From Pontiellaceae bacterium B12219 (GTDB lineage: Bacteria > Verrucomicrobiota > Kiritimatiellia > Kiritimatiellales > Pontiellaceae), in contig JARNMJ010000003.1 in assembly GCA_029432795.1 (NCBI GenBank), forward strand, positions 104,028 through 168,027: 64,000 bases of DNA. Direction: 5' to 3'. This document shows positions 16,571 through 25,737 of this stretch, piece by piece. Position 1 is the first letter of the stretch. Every line of letters starts with the position of its first letter. Both the position numbers and the translations under genes were made by a program. The notes beneath the pieces are model-generated. The model was not told the origin of the DNA, made no database searches, and worked only from the letters and a program-made list of their open reading frames with translations.

Positions 16571-18766
16571 ATGGATAATTCTGGTATACATAAAGGGCAA
16601 TCAAATTCAGAGACTTCTGTTTTGAAACGAGGTGGTTCCGCAGCCGGGGGAGGAGGGGTGCTGGATCCGATGAATTTATTGCGCATCGTCTTGCGAAGTT
16701 GGCTGGTCGTCGTGCTCCTGGTTATACTTGGCGGTTTATGCGGACTGTTTGTTGCTCAACAAGTGGTGGATATTTACAGAGCAGAAGCTCAATTGGAAAT
16801 GAATGTTCGCCGCCCTAAAGTCATCAATAATGAAGCGGTTTTTGATGATACCTCTGCTGGTAATGAGGCGGTGATTTTTAATACCCGTTTTGCAAAATTC
16901 AAATCGCCGGCTATGGAGCGATTGGCGACTCAGGAATATTTTAAGCGTTATCCGCAAGATGAAGAGGGGAATGGAGGCGCGGTTGGAAAATATATGCTCG
17001 CGACATCGATTAGGGATGTGGCTTGGCGAAAAGATTCATCAGCGAATATTGTTTATGTTTCTTATCAGAGTTCTGATGCTGAGTTTGCTTCCAAATTGGT
17101 CAATGTCATGTCGCATTGCGCAGGTTTGTTAATGATGCAGGAAAATCAGGCGATTTCCGATGAGGCCGTGAAATGGTTGATTTCCCAGCTGGAAGATCAG
17201 CGAGATAAACTGGAGGCTGTTGAATTGCAGTTGGCAACTCTTAGGGAGGAATTGCAATTGGGTTCATTGGAGCAGCGCAAGGAAGCGGCCTCTCAAGCTT
17301 TGCTGTCCGCTTCTATTGAGCGGGAAGGGTTGGTGAGCACGTTGGCCTCCCGTAAGACGGTTTATGGCTATGTGATGGAGTTGAAGGATGCAGATCCTAA
17401 TTTAGAGGTGCTGCCACCCGGCTTGCCAAAAGAGGCGGAGCTGAATGCTCTGATTTCGACTTGGCGTTCTGCCCGTGACGAATTATTGGCTTTGGGAGGA
17501 AGATATACTGAAATTCATCCAGAGTATCGCACTGCGGCTGAAAAAGAAAAAAGAGCGAGGGCAAGATTAGAGCAGTTTGTTGATTTGTCAGCGAAAGCTG
17601 TCCAGAATGAAATTGATCTACAGGGAAAGCAGCTTAAGCAGGTAGATCAGCGGATTGCTACCCTTGAAAAAGAATCGTTGGATTTAGAACAGCAGATCGT
17701 CAGAGGGAATCAGAGTCTTCAGCGGTTAGAACGTAAGCGGGATGCGGCGGATAATGCCTATCAGTCAATGTTACGCAGAATGGAAGAAGCGCGTTTGTCG
17801 GCTGATGAAAATATGGCATATACGAAAATTATACGTGAGGCAGAGGTTCCGCGGATTCCGGTGAGCCCAGGTAAAGGAAAGGTAATTCTAACGGGATTGT
17901 TTCTCGGTGGAGTTGCGGGGTGCGCATTGGTAATTCTTATGACACTCATTGGCGGTAAAATAGAGTCTGTTACAGACCTGAAGGCATTCGGACTCAATAT
18001 TATGGCTACTATCCCGTCGCAGAAGAAGGTGGACTCCCGCGGTGATTTGGCGACGATTGGGTTGCGGGATAAGTTTAGCCATGTCGCTGAAATATTCGCC
18101 GGAATTAATGCCCTGTTGTCTTCCAAAAAATATGCACAAAGCACGCAGGTACTTTTGTTGAACAGTTCGATGCCGGGCGAAGGCAAAACTATATCGTCGT
18201 GTAATCTGGCAGTCAGCTCGGCATTAAATGGAACAAAAACGCTTTTGATTGATGGTGATTTACGCCGGCCTCAGTTAGCCAGTATTTTTTCGATTTCTGA
18301 AGAACATCCATCGTTATTGGAATGGTTGACTGATCGAGGCTCGTCTATTGACCATCCCGGTTTAATTTCAAAAGGAATTATTGAGAATCTTGATATTATT
18401 ACCAGTCGGCCGATTAAAGATATTAATCCGGCTGAATTGCTGGGAAGAGAGCGGCTTGCGGAGCTGCTGCAGTGGGCGAGAAAGCATTATGACAGAATTA
18501 TAATTGACTCTCCCCCGATTGGTGCGGTTGGAGATGCTCAGGTACTTGCGAATCTGTCTGATGCAGTCATCATAGTTTCCAGAGTTGGCAAAACTCGTCG
18601 CCGGGCACTCCGGTTTGCTTTGACTAAATTTGAAGAAATTGACGTGCACATTTTTGGGTGTATTGCAAATGATGTTCCGCATTCGATTTCCGGCATGTTC
18701 ATGGGTGCCGAAGGATATGGTTATACCAGTGGTTACGGAAGTTATAAGCCTTACGTTGGAGAGTAG
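16571..18766 (+). CDS. Wzc-like polysaccharide co-polymerase and tyrosine autokinase
   Basis: A 731-residue inner-membrane protein controlling polysaccharide chain length and export. It has a Wzz-type N-terminus with a first membrane segment (about 40-62), a long periplasmic coiled-coil section (about 200-420), a second membrane segment (about 440-462) preceded by the Pro-rich PRIPVSPGKG, and a cytoplasmic BY-kinase: Walker A MPGEGKT (Lys about 539), A' LLIDGDLRRP, Walker B IIIDSPP. The C-terminus is the expected tyrosine cluster (GYGYTSGYGSYKPYVGE). ATG 16571 is chosen; an upstream start at 16535 lacks a ribosome binding site. Confidence 0.92.
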   Translation: MDNSGIHKGQSNSETSVLKRGGSAAGGGGVLDPMNLLRIVLRSWLVVVLLVILGGLCGLFVAQQVVDIYRAEAQLEMNVRRPKVINNEAVFDDTSAGNEAVIFNTRFAKFKSPAMERLATQEYFKRYPQDEEGNGGAVGKYMLATSIRDVAWRKDSSANIVYVSYQSSDAEFASKLVNVMSHCAGLLMMQENQAISDEAVKWLISQLEDQRDKLEAVELQLATLREELQLGSLEQRKEAASQALLSASIEREGLVSTLASRKTVYGYVMELKDADPNLEVLPPGLPKEAELNALISTWRSARDELLALGGRYTEIHPEYRTAAEKEKRARARLEQFVDLSAKAVQNEIDLQGKQLKQVDQRIATLEKESLDLEQQIVRGNQSLQRLERKRDAADNAYQSMLRRMEEARLSADENMAYTKIIREAEVPRIPVSPGKGKVILTGLFLGGVAGCALVILMTLIGGKIESVTDLKAFGLNIMATIPSQKKVDSRGDLATIGLRDKFSHVAEIFAGINALLSSKKYAQSTQVLLLNSSMPGEGKTISSCNLAVSSALNGTKTLLIDGDLRRPQLASIFSISEEHPSLLEWLTDRGSSIDHPGLISKGIIENLDIITSRPIKDINPAELLGRERLAELLQWARKHYDRIIIDSPPIGAVGDAQVLANLSDAVIIVSRVGKTRRRALRFALTKFEEIDVHIFGCIANDVPHSISGMFMGAEGYGYTSGYGSYKPYVGE

Positions 18767-19033
18767 GGGTTTTTAGCGATTTGCATCGTTTTCTTCCGTC
18801 TAAATATTGTTTCCCAATGTTTGGATCCTATAACAAAAATATGTGCAAGTGGTTTTGGCTGTCTGGTCAATTAACCAATGGCGGTAGCGTATTTGTCTTT
18901 AAAGTTGAGTAAATTGCTCATCAATATCCTGGGTGCCATGTATGTCCAGTTTGCAGAAGTGCGAATGGACTTTTGTTGTGTGTTTTACGGAGCTATGAGT
19001 TGTGATGGAGTCGAGGGGAAGAAGTATATAGCT

Positions 19034-19048
19034 GCAGTTTAAAACTGC
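19034..19048. repeat. Isolated palindrome GCAGTTTAAAACTGC
   Basis: Perfect inverted repeat in the middle of the intergenic region, 190 bp upstream of the sigma-54 promoter; it could be an activator site. Confidence 0.4.
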
Positions 19049-19235
19049 CTCGCTTTCGCGGCTCGGCGAACTCCACGTATTTTTTGATTAATATTCGTTC
19101 TGAGCTGAATCGCATTCAGTGAATAATAAGTGAAATCCTCAAATTGGGGTTATTCAGCCTATGTACGATATTAGTTGGCTGTGTTTGGGTTGTGAAAAGT
19201 ACTTTATTAAGTTCCGGCATGTTAAGTTTCTCGTG

Positions 19236-19252
19236 TTGGCACTATTAGTGCT
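19236..19252 (+). promoter_or_regulatory. Sigma-54 promoter, beta-helix protein gene
   Basis: TTGGCACTATTAGTGCT is the best of the locus: a full TTGGCAC -24 element, correct spacing and GTGCT at -12, about 95 bp before the start codon. Confidence 0.7.
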
Positions 19253-19346
19253 CTGACTAACTCATGTTTTATGAGATCTTTACATACCAATTCATACAAT
19301 CTTACAAGGTCTGCGTACTCGACAAATAACCAATAGGGTAGTCGTG

Positions 19347-22300
19347 ATGAAATATTTTAGTATACATAATGTGTCCAGTTTAAGGGCAACTGTATTATTT
19401 ATTTTTTTAATATTAAGAATTTCGCAGTATTCGTCTGGAGAAGCTTTTCCTGATATGGTGGCTGTTGGGCCTAATGTTGTAATTCCAGAGGCTTTAGGTT
19501 TTAGGACTTTTGTTCCACCCGTTGATGCTTCTTTGAGTATTTCGTCTGAGGCTCCGATCATTGCTGAGTGGACAAGGAGCAGTGAACCAGGGGATACAAT
19601 GGTTCTTACTGGAGAAATGTTAACATCCTTTTCTTCTGCGAAGGAGCAGGGACGAGACACCCGGTTTGTTCTCTATGGGGAAGGTGTTCCGGTCCAGGAT
19701 GCTGCTGTTCGAAGGTTGAATGGAAGGCAGTGTGCTATAACGTTGCCAGAAAGCCTTCCTCCTGATGATATGTATTTGCTTTGGCCTGCTAATAGTTCTG
19801 GTTTTGGCGCGCCTGTCGCTATAAACAAAACAGAAGCTTGGTGGGTAGGGTTGGATGAAGTTTCTCCCGGGGAATCCTTTTCTGTTTATGGGCGGAATTT
19901 GTCTCTTGGAGGAAAGTCCACCCACCTTTATATTGAGAACTACGGATGGATACGGAGCATTTCGCAAAATCCGTATAAGGCAGACTTTATCTGTCCCGAC
20001 TTGTCGGTTGGCAGTCATGTAATTTATGCTCATAATGGACATGGAGATAAGTATGGTTGGAGTACTCAGAAAATATTAAAAGTTGTTCCTCATCTTCAGT
20101 GGAGTGACGATATTAGTACATGGGTGAATGTAAAAGATTTTGGAGCGAAAGGTGATGGGGTTGCTGATGATGCGTCTGCTATATCCTCTGCATATGAAAC
20201 GATTAAAAATGGGGACTTAAAGACTCTATATTTCCCTGCTGGTACCTATTTGTTAGGAGCGGAGTTTTTAATGAATGGCTCAGGCAGTGTTCGTATTAAG
20301 GGTGAAAATATGGATGTGACAACCATTAAGCCATCACGACTGCTTCATCCCTATAAAATGCTCAATATCCGGTCGGATCATACGCGAGTCGAGGACATCT
20401 CAATTGAATCTGGAGGCTTTGGCTTATTACATCATGAACCCCTGTTTAATGTAGAGCGCTGTTCTGATATTCGTTTCACACGAATGCGTTTAGTTCAGAC
20501 AAATGCAACTTCACAAGTGGAAGATCATTTTCAAGCGTTATATGCTGATCACCTTTATTTTAAGGATTGTGAATTCTTTACGGCCAGATCGGTTTATTTT
20601 AGTTTTTCGGAAGATATTATCATTGATCGCTGTCAGTGGTTTGGGGTCCATGATTGCAACAACATGTTAGGTATGGAAACTACGCGGGCAGCTGTTTTTG
20701 ATTGCAGTTCTCGCATGATGGATAATTCGGACCCCTCGAATGGAAATGGGTGGGCAAAGGGGCGTTGGATTGCAGGAGGTGTTAGGGGGTGGAATAATTT
20801 TTATGTAGGCACGAGTAAAACAACGAATATGGCTCCTCGCATCGCGACTCCTTTTATGGAGTCTGTTCCTATTCGTCAGAGTGAAGATGTTCTGTACTAT
20901 GATGATGAAAATGATGCGATGGATGTTTGGCGAAGAACTTTATATTTCAGTAGTCTCCCGCGACCGAATGTTGAGGTCGGAAGCGTTAAAGTTCAGTTGA
21001 TAAACCCTGTTTCTGGTAAAAATAGAAGCTATGACGTCGTCAGTTATGATCAAACGTCTAATACTGTCGTCTTTGATTATTTTAACTGGGAAGCTCCTTA
21101 TGTTCCGAAAAATCTGCCTTTCATGTGTAGTGTTGTAGATAATGTTGATCAGAATTCCAGTGAGCAGATTCTTTTTGAGGGGGGAAATACTTCATTTCGT
21201 GGAGTGGTTACCGCAGGGACTGCGAACTCGGTGTCTATACAAAACTATTCACAAAATCATGAAAGCACAGATTATGGATATGTCACTATTGTAGATGGTC
21301 GAGGTGTCGGGCAGCAGCGAGCCATTCTCTCGAATAATGAAAATACAATTTATGTAAAAGAAGAATGGCGAGTGGTACCTGATACTTCTAGTCGGGTAGT
21401 CGTTGGTCGTTTTTGTGATCGTTTCGTTGTCTATAATAATGATCTTGATGGGGTTGATCGAGATGCCTATTCCGCCAGTGTCGGGTTTCAAATTACAGGT
21501 GGCGGTCATTCAATAGTTGTAGATCAGAACCGTTTCTCTGAAACACGTACCGGTATCGCTAACTACGCAGAATCGCAGGAATATTGGAACGATGAAAATA
21601 CGGTTAACCCAGTATTTTTCGGGACGTATCAGAATAATACATTGAGATCCAATAAGGATGGAGTTCTTTCTGTTTTTGGAATCCGACCAACTAGTGGCGA
21701 TAATTATCCGAAAGATCTGGCGCTTCTCGGAAATGTTTTTCGCCGGAATTCATTTTCCAATGTAAAAGATACAGCTTTTCTTATCCGGGCACAGGTAAAT
21801 GATCATGTCGGCTTACAGGTTTTGGCAGATAGTGATTTTACATCCGTTAAAGATGGTATTATTGAAACAGAAAATAGTTCCGGGCTGATCTGTGTAGGTA
21901 ATACATTTATCGGAACTGGTACGGGGATTGGATATGCATTCCCCAATGACAGCACGCCTCTGTTGCGAAATAACACATGGCAATCCTTTGGTCAGACTTT
22001 CAGCGGGAATGTGCCGGGAGGCATATTGGAAATTCCTTATCGATATATTCGTATGTCTAGTGATGGGGCGAATATTATCTTGGAAAACAGTGGGACATCG
22101 AGTCTCTCTTGGAATGCATCACAAAATTCCTCGTGGTTGTTGATGGAAAATCCGACAGGATCAGTTGCTGATGAGCGTGGAGTTGCTACACTTTCGATTG
22201 CTTTGAAATCTGGAGCCGCAGTGCCTCAGGAGGGAGTTGAAGCTATCGTAACGATTACGAGCGGCGATCAATCCCGCCAAATAACAGTCGTATATGATTC

Positions 22301-22562
22301 CGCTTCCGGTGAATCCACTGGTTCTCAACAGCGTTATGAACTCACTGGATTTGGAAATGCAACATTCAGAGTTGAAATTCAGGATGGGCCCACTGAGCGT
22401 ATTGAATATTATAGTATCCCCCAGAATAGTGAAGAAGTGGTTATAGAGGACTGGATGGTTGGCGAGTGGTCACGTGTACGCATTCAGATTAATGAAGGGG
22501 ATTCGTGGAGGACCATTCATGAAGAGTGGATGGGCCAGAGTTTACGAGATTTAACTCAGTAA
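19347..22562 (+). CDS. Large secreted beta-helix protein (Pectate_lyase_3-like) with BACON-like and W-rich C-terminal domains
   Basis: A protein of about 1,071 residues with an N-terminal export signal (hydrophobic ATVLFIFLILRI). Residues about 40-250 hold two beta-sandwich regions. WVNVKDFGAKGDGVADDASAI (about 258-278) opens a right-handed parallel beta-helix of the pectate lyase/GH28 superfamily running to about 890. A BACON-like domain follows (SSLSWNASQNSSWL...), and the last 75 residues are the W-rich domain shared with the genes at 10797 and 12721. Such proteins lyse, hydrolyse or bind uronic-acid polysaccharides; here it may trim or anchor the locus product. The start could be GTG 19344; ATG 19347 is used. 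Confidence 0.78.
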   Translation: MKYFSIHNVSSLRATVLFIFLILRISQYSSGEAFPDMVAVGPNVVIPEALGFRTFVPPVDASLSISSEAPIIAEWTRSSEPGDTMVLTGEMLTSFSSAKEQGRDTRFVLYGEGVPVQDAAVRRLNGRQCAITLPESLPPDDMYLLWPANSSGFGAPVAINKTEAWWVGLDEVSPGESFSVYGRNLSLGGKSTHLYIENYGWIRSISQNPYKADFICPDLSVGSHVIYAHNGHGDKYGWSTQKILKVVPHLQWSDDISTWVNVKDFGAKGDGVADDASAISSAYETIKNGDLKTLYFPAGTYLLGAEFLMNGSGSVRIKGENMDVTTIKPSRLLHPYKMLNIRSDHTRVEDISIESGGFGLLHHEPLFNVERCSDIRFTRMRLVQTNATSQVEDHFQALYADHLYFKDCEFFTARSVYFSFSEDIIIDRCQWFGVHDCNNMLGMETTRAAVFDCSSRMMDNSDPSNGNGWAKGRWIAGGVRGWNNFYVGTSKTTNMAPRIATPFMESVPIRQSEDVLYYDDENDAMDVWRRTLYFSSLPRPNVEVGSVKVQLINPVSGKNRSYDVVSYDQTSNTVVFDYFNWEAPYVPKNLPFMCSVVDNVDQNSSEQILFEGGNTSFRGVVTAGTANSVSIQNYSQNHESTDYGYVTIVDGRGVGQQRAILSNNENTIYVKEEWRVVPDTSSRVVVGRFCDRFVVYNNDLDGVDRDAYSASVGFQITGGGHSIVVDQNRFSETRTGIANYAESQEYWNDENTVNPVFFGTYQNNTLRSNKDGVLSVFGIRPTSGDNYPKDLALLGNVFRRNSFSNVKDTAFLIRAQVNDHVGLQVLADSDFTSVKDGIIETENSSGLICVGNTFIGTGTGIGYAFPNDSTPLLRNNTWQSFGQTFSGNVPGGILEIPYRYIRMSSDGANIILENSGTSSLSWNASQNSSWLLMENPTGSVADERGVATLSIALKSGAAVPQEGVEAIVTITSGDQSRQITVVYDSASGESTGSQQRYELTGFGNATFRVEIQDGPTERIEYYSIPQNSEEVVIEDWMVGEWSRVRIQINEGDSWRTIHEEWMGQSLRDLTQ

Positions 22563-22592
22563 CAGGCGCTTTTTTTAGTATGGTTTAATTTC

Positions 22593-22620
22593 GGCCTACA
22601 TTAGTTTGTAGGCCCTATCT
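22593..22620 (+). terminator. Terminator of the beta-helix gene
   Basis: A perfect 7-bp stem, GGCCTAC (22593-22599) with GTAGGCC (22608-22614), is followed by a T-rich run broken by single bases. Confidence 0.7.
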
Positions 22621-22713
22621 TTATCTGCTTTTTATCAATGATAATTGATGGCATTACTTCTTCGGTTTGTCTGTGAATCATTTTTTTTTGCAGTATATTT
22701 ATAATTGTTTCCA

Positions 22714-24231
22714 ATGGATAAATTTAAATCAGATAGTAGCGTAAAAAGAGTTGCAAAAAATGGAGTCTATGTCGCATTGCGATTTGCTGTCGTTACTCTT
22801 TCTGCCATCATTTTTATTCCTTTTTTGGTTAAGGAGTATGGAGAAGGAACTTACGGACTCATTGCTCTCGCAGGCTTCCTTACGCAATATGTAGGTTTTA
22901 TTTCCGGTTCAATTAGCAGTTCAATAGGTCGTTTTTTAAATATTGCACTCAATAAAAATGACTGGCATCAGGCAAATCAGATTTTTTCAACAGCACTTGT
23001 TGGAAACCTGTATCTGATTATTTTTCAATTGCCGTTCTTCACTGCAGGGATCGTATATTTAGATAAAATTATTGATTTCCCGCCTGAGCAAAGTACGGAT
23101 TTTCGTATTCTTGTAAGCTGTAATGTGCTCGTCTATCTTATTGCTGTAATGATGAGTGTGATTCGCACACCAATTCATGCAGCGAATCGCATAGATATCG
23201 GCCTTAAAATGGAAGTGTTTGGTCATGTTATAAGGCTAAGTGCTCTCTATATTCTGATCACCAAAATTGGAGCGAAGCTTTGGATTATTGGAGCTGTCGA
23301 TTTGACTTTGGCAATTATAGGACTTCTTGGGAGTAGCTATATTACTCGATTGGTCACCCGAAATTTAAGATTTAAAAAAGCGGATGTTTGCTGGAAGTGG
23401 GTGCGGCCGGTAATGAATATGGCGGGGTGGAGTATTGTTGCTGCATTGGGACAGATACTTTTTCAGAAAACCGATGTCTGGATGGTGAACCGGTTTTTAG
23501 ACACAAAACTAGCGGGGGTATGTGCTGCATTATTGATTTGGCCAAATTTTGTGCAACAGATTGCCAAGAATATATCTTCTCTTCTGATGCCCGTGATTAT
23601 GATTGATTTTGCTCAGGAGCGATTTGAGCGAATGCAGAATATGATGATGCTCTTTAGTCGTCTCTTCAGTATTATGGCTATCTGTATTTGCGGTTGTATA
23701 ATGATTTTCGGGGGATGGTTGCTAGAACTATGGATGGGGGAAAGTTACCGGCAATATCATCTTATTTTAATTCTCATGCTTATTCATTTTCCGCTGACAT
23801 TAGCTCGTGAGGCGATTTGGGGCATCTTTCCTGCATTTAATAAAATGCACTATCTCGGGATATCTAATCTGGTTAGTGGATGTCTGAATATCGGATTCTC
23901 CCTTTTGGCCGTGGTTCTTGGATATGGTCTGATCGGTGTTGTCGTTGCAACTGCTCTAAGTCTGATCGTTCAGCGAACTCTGTTTTTGTCTATCTTTAGT
24001 GTTAAACTGCTCGGAATTAAACCAATTCGGTTATTCAAATGTTATATTCCAGGTTTGCTGGTGATTGTTTCTTTTTCTCTGCAATGGATTTATTTGAACA
24101 ATCAGTATGTTATGCAGGTGGGTATTGGGTCTCTCGTTCTTGCCGGATTATTTTCCTTGGAGATTCTTGTGCGCGAGAAAGAGAGCCGGGATGCTATTAA
24201 ATCAATTTGTTTAGGCGTCATTAGAAAGTAG
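22714..24231 (+). CDS. Wzx-type lipid-linked oligosaccharide flippase
   Basis: A polytopic membrane protein of about 505 residues with roughly 12-14 hydrophobic segments in the polysaccharide-biosynthesis (MATE/MOP) arrangement. It begins with a short basic N-terminus and KNGVYVALRFAVVTLSAIIFIPFLVKEYG and has the typical midpoint QKTDVWMVNRFL. It would flip undecaprenyl-linked repeat units to the periplasm for the polymerase encoded next. ATG 22714 is used; a TTG at 22705 is possible. No promoter was recognised. Confidence 0.82.
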   Translation: MDKFKSDSSVKRVAKNGVYVALRFAVVTLSAIIFIPFLVKEYGEGTYGLIALAGFLTQYVGFISGSISSSIGRFLNIALNKNDWHQANQIFSTALVGNLYLIIFQLPFFTAGIVYLDKIIDFPPEQSTDFRILVSCNVLVYLIAVMMSVIRTPIHAANRIDIGLKMEVFGHVIRLSALYILITKIGAKLWIIGAVDLTLAIIGLLGSSYITRLVTRNLRFKKADVCWKWVRPVMNMAGWSIVAALGQILFQKTDVWMVNRFLDTKLAGVCAALLIWPNFVQQIAKNISSLLMPVIMIDFAQERFERMQNMMMLFSRLFSIMAICICGCIMIFGGWLLELWMGESYRQYHLILILMLIHFPLTLAREAIWGIFPAFNKMHYLGISNLVSGCLNIGFSLLAVVLGYGLIGVVVATALSLIVQRTLFLSIFSVKLLGIKPIRLFKCYIPGLLVIVSFSLQWIYLNNQYVMQVGIGSLVLAGLFSLEILVREKESRDAIKSICLGVIRK

Positions 24232-24245
24232 TAATTCATTCTTTT

Positions 24246-25574
24246 ATGAATACGATTTTACTCATATGCATTTTACTGGTTTCAACATGCGTATTTATAT
24301 ATGCGTTGCGTAATTATGACGGCATGTTGCAATTCCCTTTTCTCATGACCTGTGACCTTGTTTTCTTTCTCGGTCCCCAGCTTGCATATATGGTAAGAAA
24401 TAACCAAACTTATGATAAATACAGCAATACAGCATTGTCGAATTTCTTATTGATCATCCTGCTCTTTTACGTATCTGCGGTTTGGGGGTATTATAGCCGC
24501 TCAAATAAGGGGCTAAGGTTTCCTGATTTTACATTTAATTCAACGAAGATGATTGTTGGGTTATACGGTCTGGTGGGAATCTCCATGTACGGAAGGCATA
24601 TGTTGGCGGGGCTCTCAGAGGAGCTGAAGTCTTCAACGCAATGGACCGGGTTACCGGTTAGATATCTTTTTTTCTCCTCTGTCGGAACGCTGTGTATTCC
24701 TTTAGGTTTAATTCTTTTTCTAAAGTACAGGCGCAAAATTATTCTGCCCGCTTTGTGGTCAGAAATATCGAGTACAATTGCCGTTGTTGTATTAGGAGGG
24801 CGCCGGTCACCAGCCGCCTTTTTAGGAATTATGGTGCTTACGGGAATGTGGTTTGCTCGAAGGATGAAAATCTCGCGCCTTGTTCTTGTGGCCGGAGGAT
24901 TAGTGTTTTTCATGTTTGTGACAAATATTGGGGTATATCGACATTTTGTTAAATCCGACGATCCTCAAAAATGGAGTAAAATTGCTGAAGAAGTTTTTGA
25001 TTTTGATAAGACAATCAGCAAGTTTGCTAAAAAGGATGTTTCAGAAAGTACCTCTGATTATGTTGATGCATTAAATGGGGCTCTTGCGGTGTCTGCCGTG
25101 GGAAAGACGTTTCGTTTTGACTATGGTATCATAGTTTGGAATCAACTTATCTTTCGGTGGGTGCCTGGACAAATAATTGGTCAAGGGCTGAAGAAATCCT
25201 TAATGCTGAATGTGCCGCAGGTTGGGGATACTTTAACTGAATGCTACTCGTATAGGCCTCCCGTTGGTACATGCATTCCCGGTTATGCTGAAATTTTTGC
25301 GTCGTTTGGTTTTCTTGGATGTATATTTATGTTCTATGCGGGACGAGTGGCTCACCGTATTTGGGACCAGGCCATGGATGGAAATTTAATTGCACAGATC
25401 GCACATTTTGCTCTGGCTCCGATGTATCTGAGATTCGGAGGAGGCGGTATTTGGTTGTTGCTTACAGGGCTTGGGTTCTGGGTTATTTTTCTATTCCCGA
25501 TCTTGTTCTGGGCCAAAGAAAATCGTGTTTCAGATGAAATATGGCTAGATGAAGCAGAGAGGGAGAGATTCTGA
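24246..25574 (+). CDS. Wzy-like oligosaccharide repeat-unit polymerase
   Basis: A 442-residue integral membrane protein with about ten to twelve hydrophobic segments and a large hydrophilic loop around residues 240-330, the usual pattern of Wzy/O-antigen ligase-like polymerases. Sequence in this family is poorly conserved, so the call rests on topology, the ArgArgSer-Pro turn (LGGRRSPAAFLG), and position directly after the flippase (14 bp gap) in a glycan locus. Confidence 0.7.
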   Translation: MNTILLICILLVSTCVFIYALRNYDGMLQFPFLMTCDLVFFLGPQLAYMVRNNQTYDKYSNTALSNFLLIILLFYVSAVWGYYSRSNKGLRFPDFTFNSTKMIVGLYGLVGISMYGRHMLAGLSEELKSSTQWTGLPVRYLFFSSVGTLCIPLGLILFLKYRRKIILPALWSEISSTIAVVVLGGRRSPAAFLGIMVLTGMWFARRMKISRLVLVAGGLVFFMFVTNIGVYRHFVKSDDPQKWSKIAEEVFDFDKTISKFAKKDVSESTSDYVDALNGALAVSAVGKTFRFDYGIIVWNQLIFRWVPGQIIGQGLKKSLMLNVPQVGDTLTECYSYRPPVGTCIPGYAEIFASFGFLGCIFMFYAGRVAHRIWDQAMDGNLIAQIAHFALAPMYLRFGGGGIWLLLTGLGFWVIFLFPILFWAKENRVSDEIWLDEAERERF

Positions 25575-25737
25575 GATCCTGATTTCAAGTTTTTCCGGAG
25601 AGTGGACGAATTGATGATGAGAATATTTCTTTTATAAGTAACCGTATTACGTACAAAAAAGTCGCATTCAACGGACATGAGTTAACGTTAGCTTATTTTA
25701 AATAAATCGTAATTTGAAGAACTCGATAGGCTTAGAT

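Larger units (their letters stand above)
18767..19346 (+). other. 580-bp intergenic region with sigma-54 promoter
   Basis: No gene seen. It holds the promoter match at 19236-19252 and a perfect 15-bp palindrome at 19034-19048 followed by a short GC-rich patch that stands out from the AT-rich surroundings. Confidence 0.6.

Noticed and set aside
19034..19110. Remnant of an insertion sequence around the palindrome and GC-rich patch
   Set aside because: No transposase fragment, no paired terminal repeats and no target duplication could be seen.
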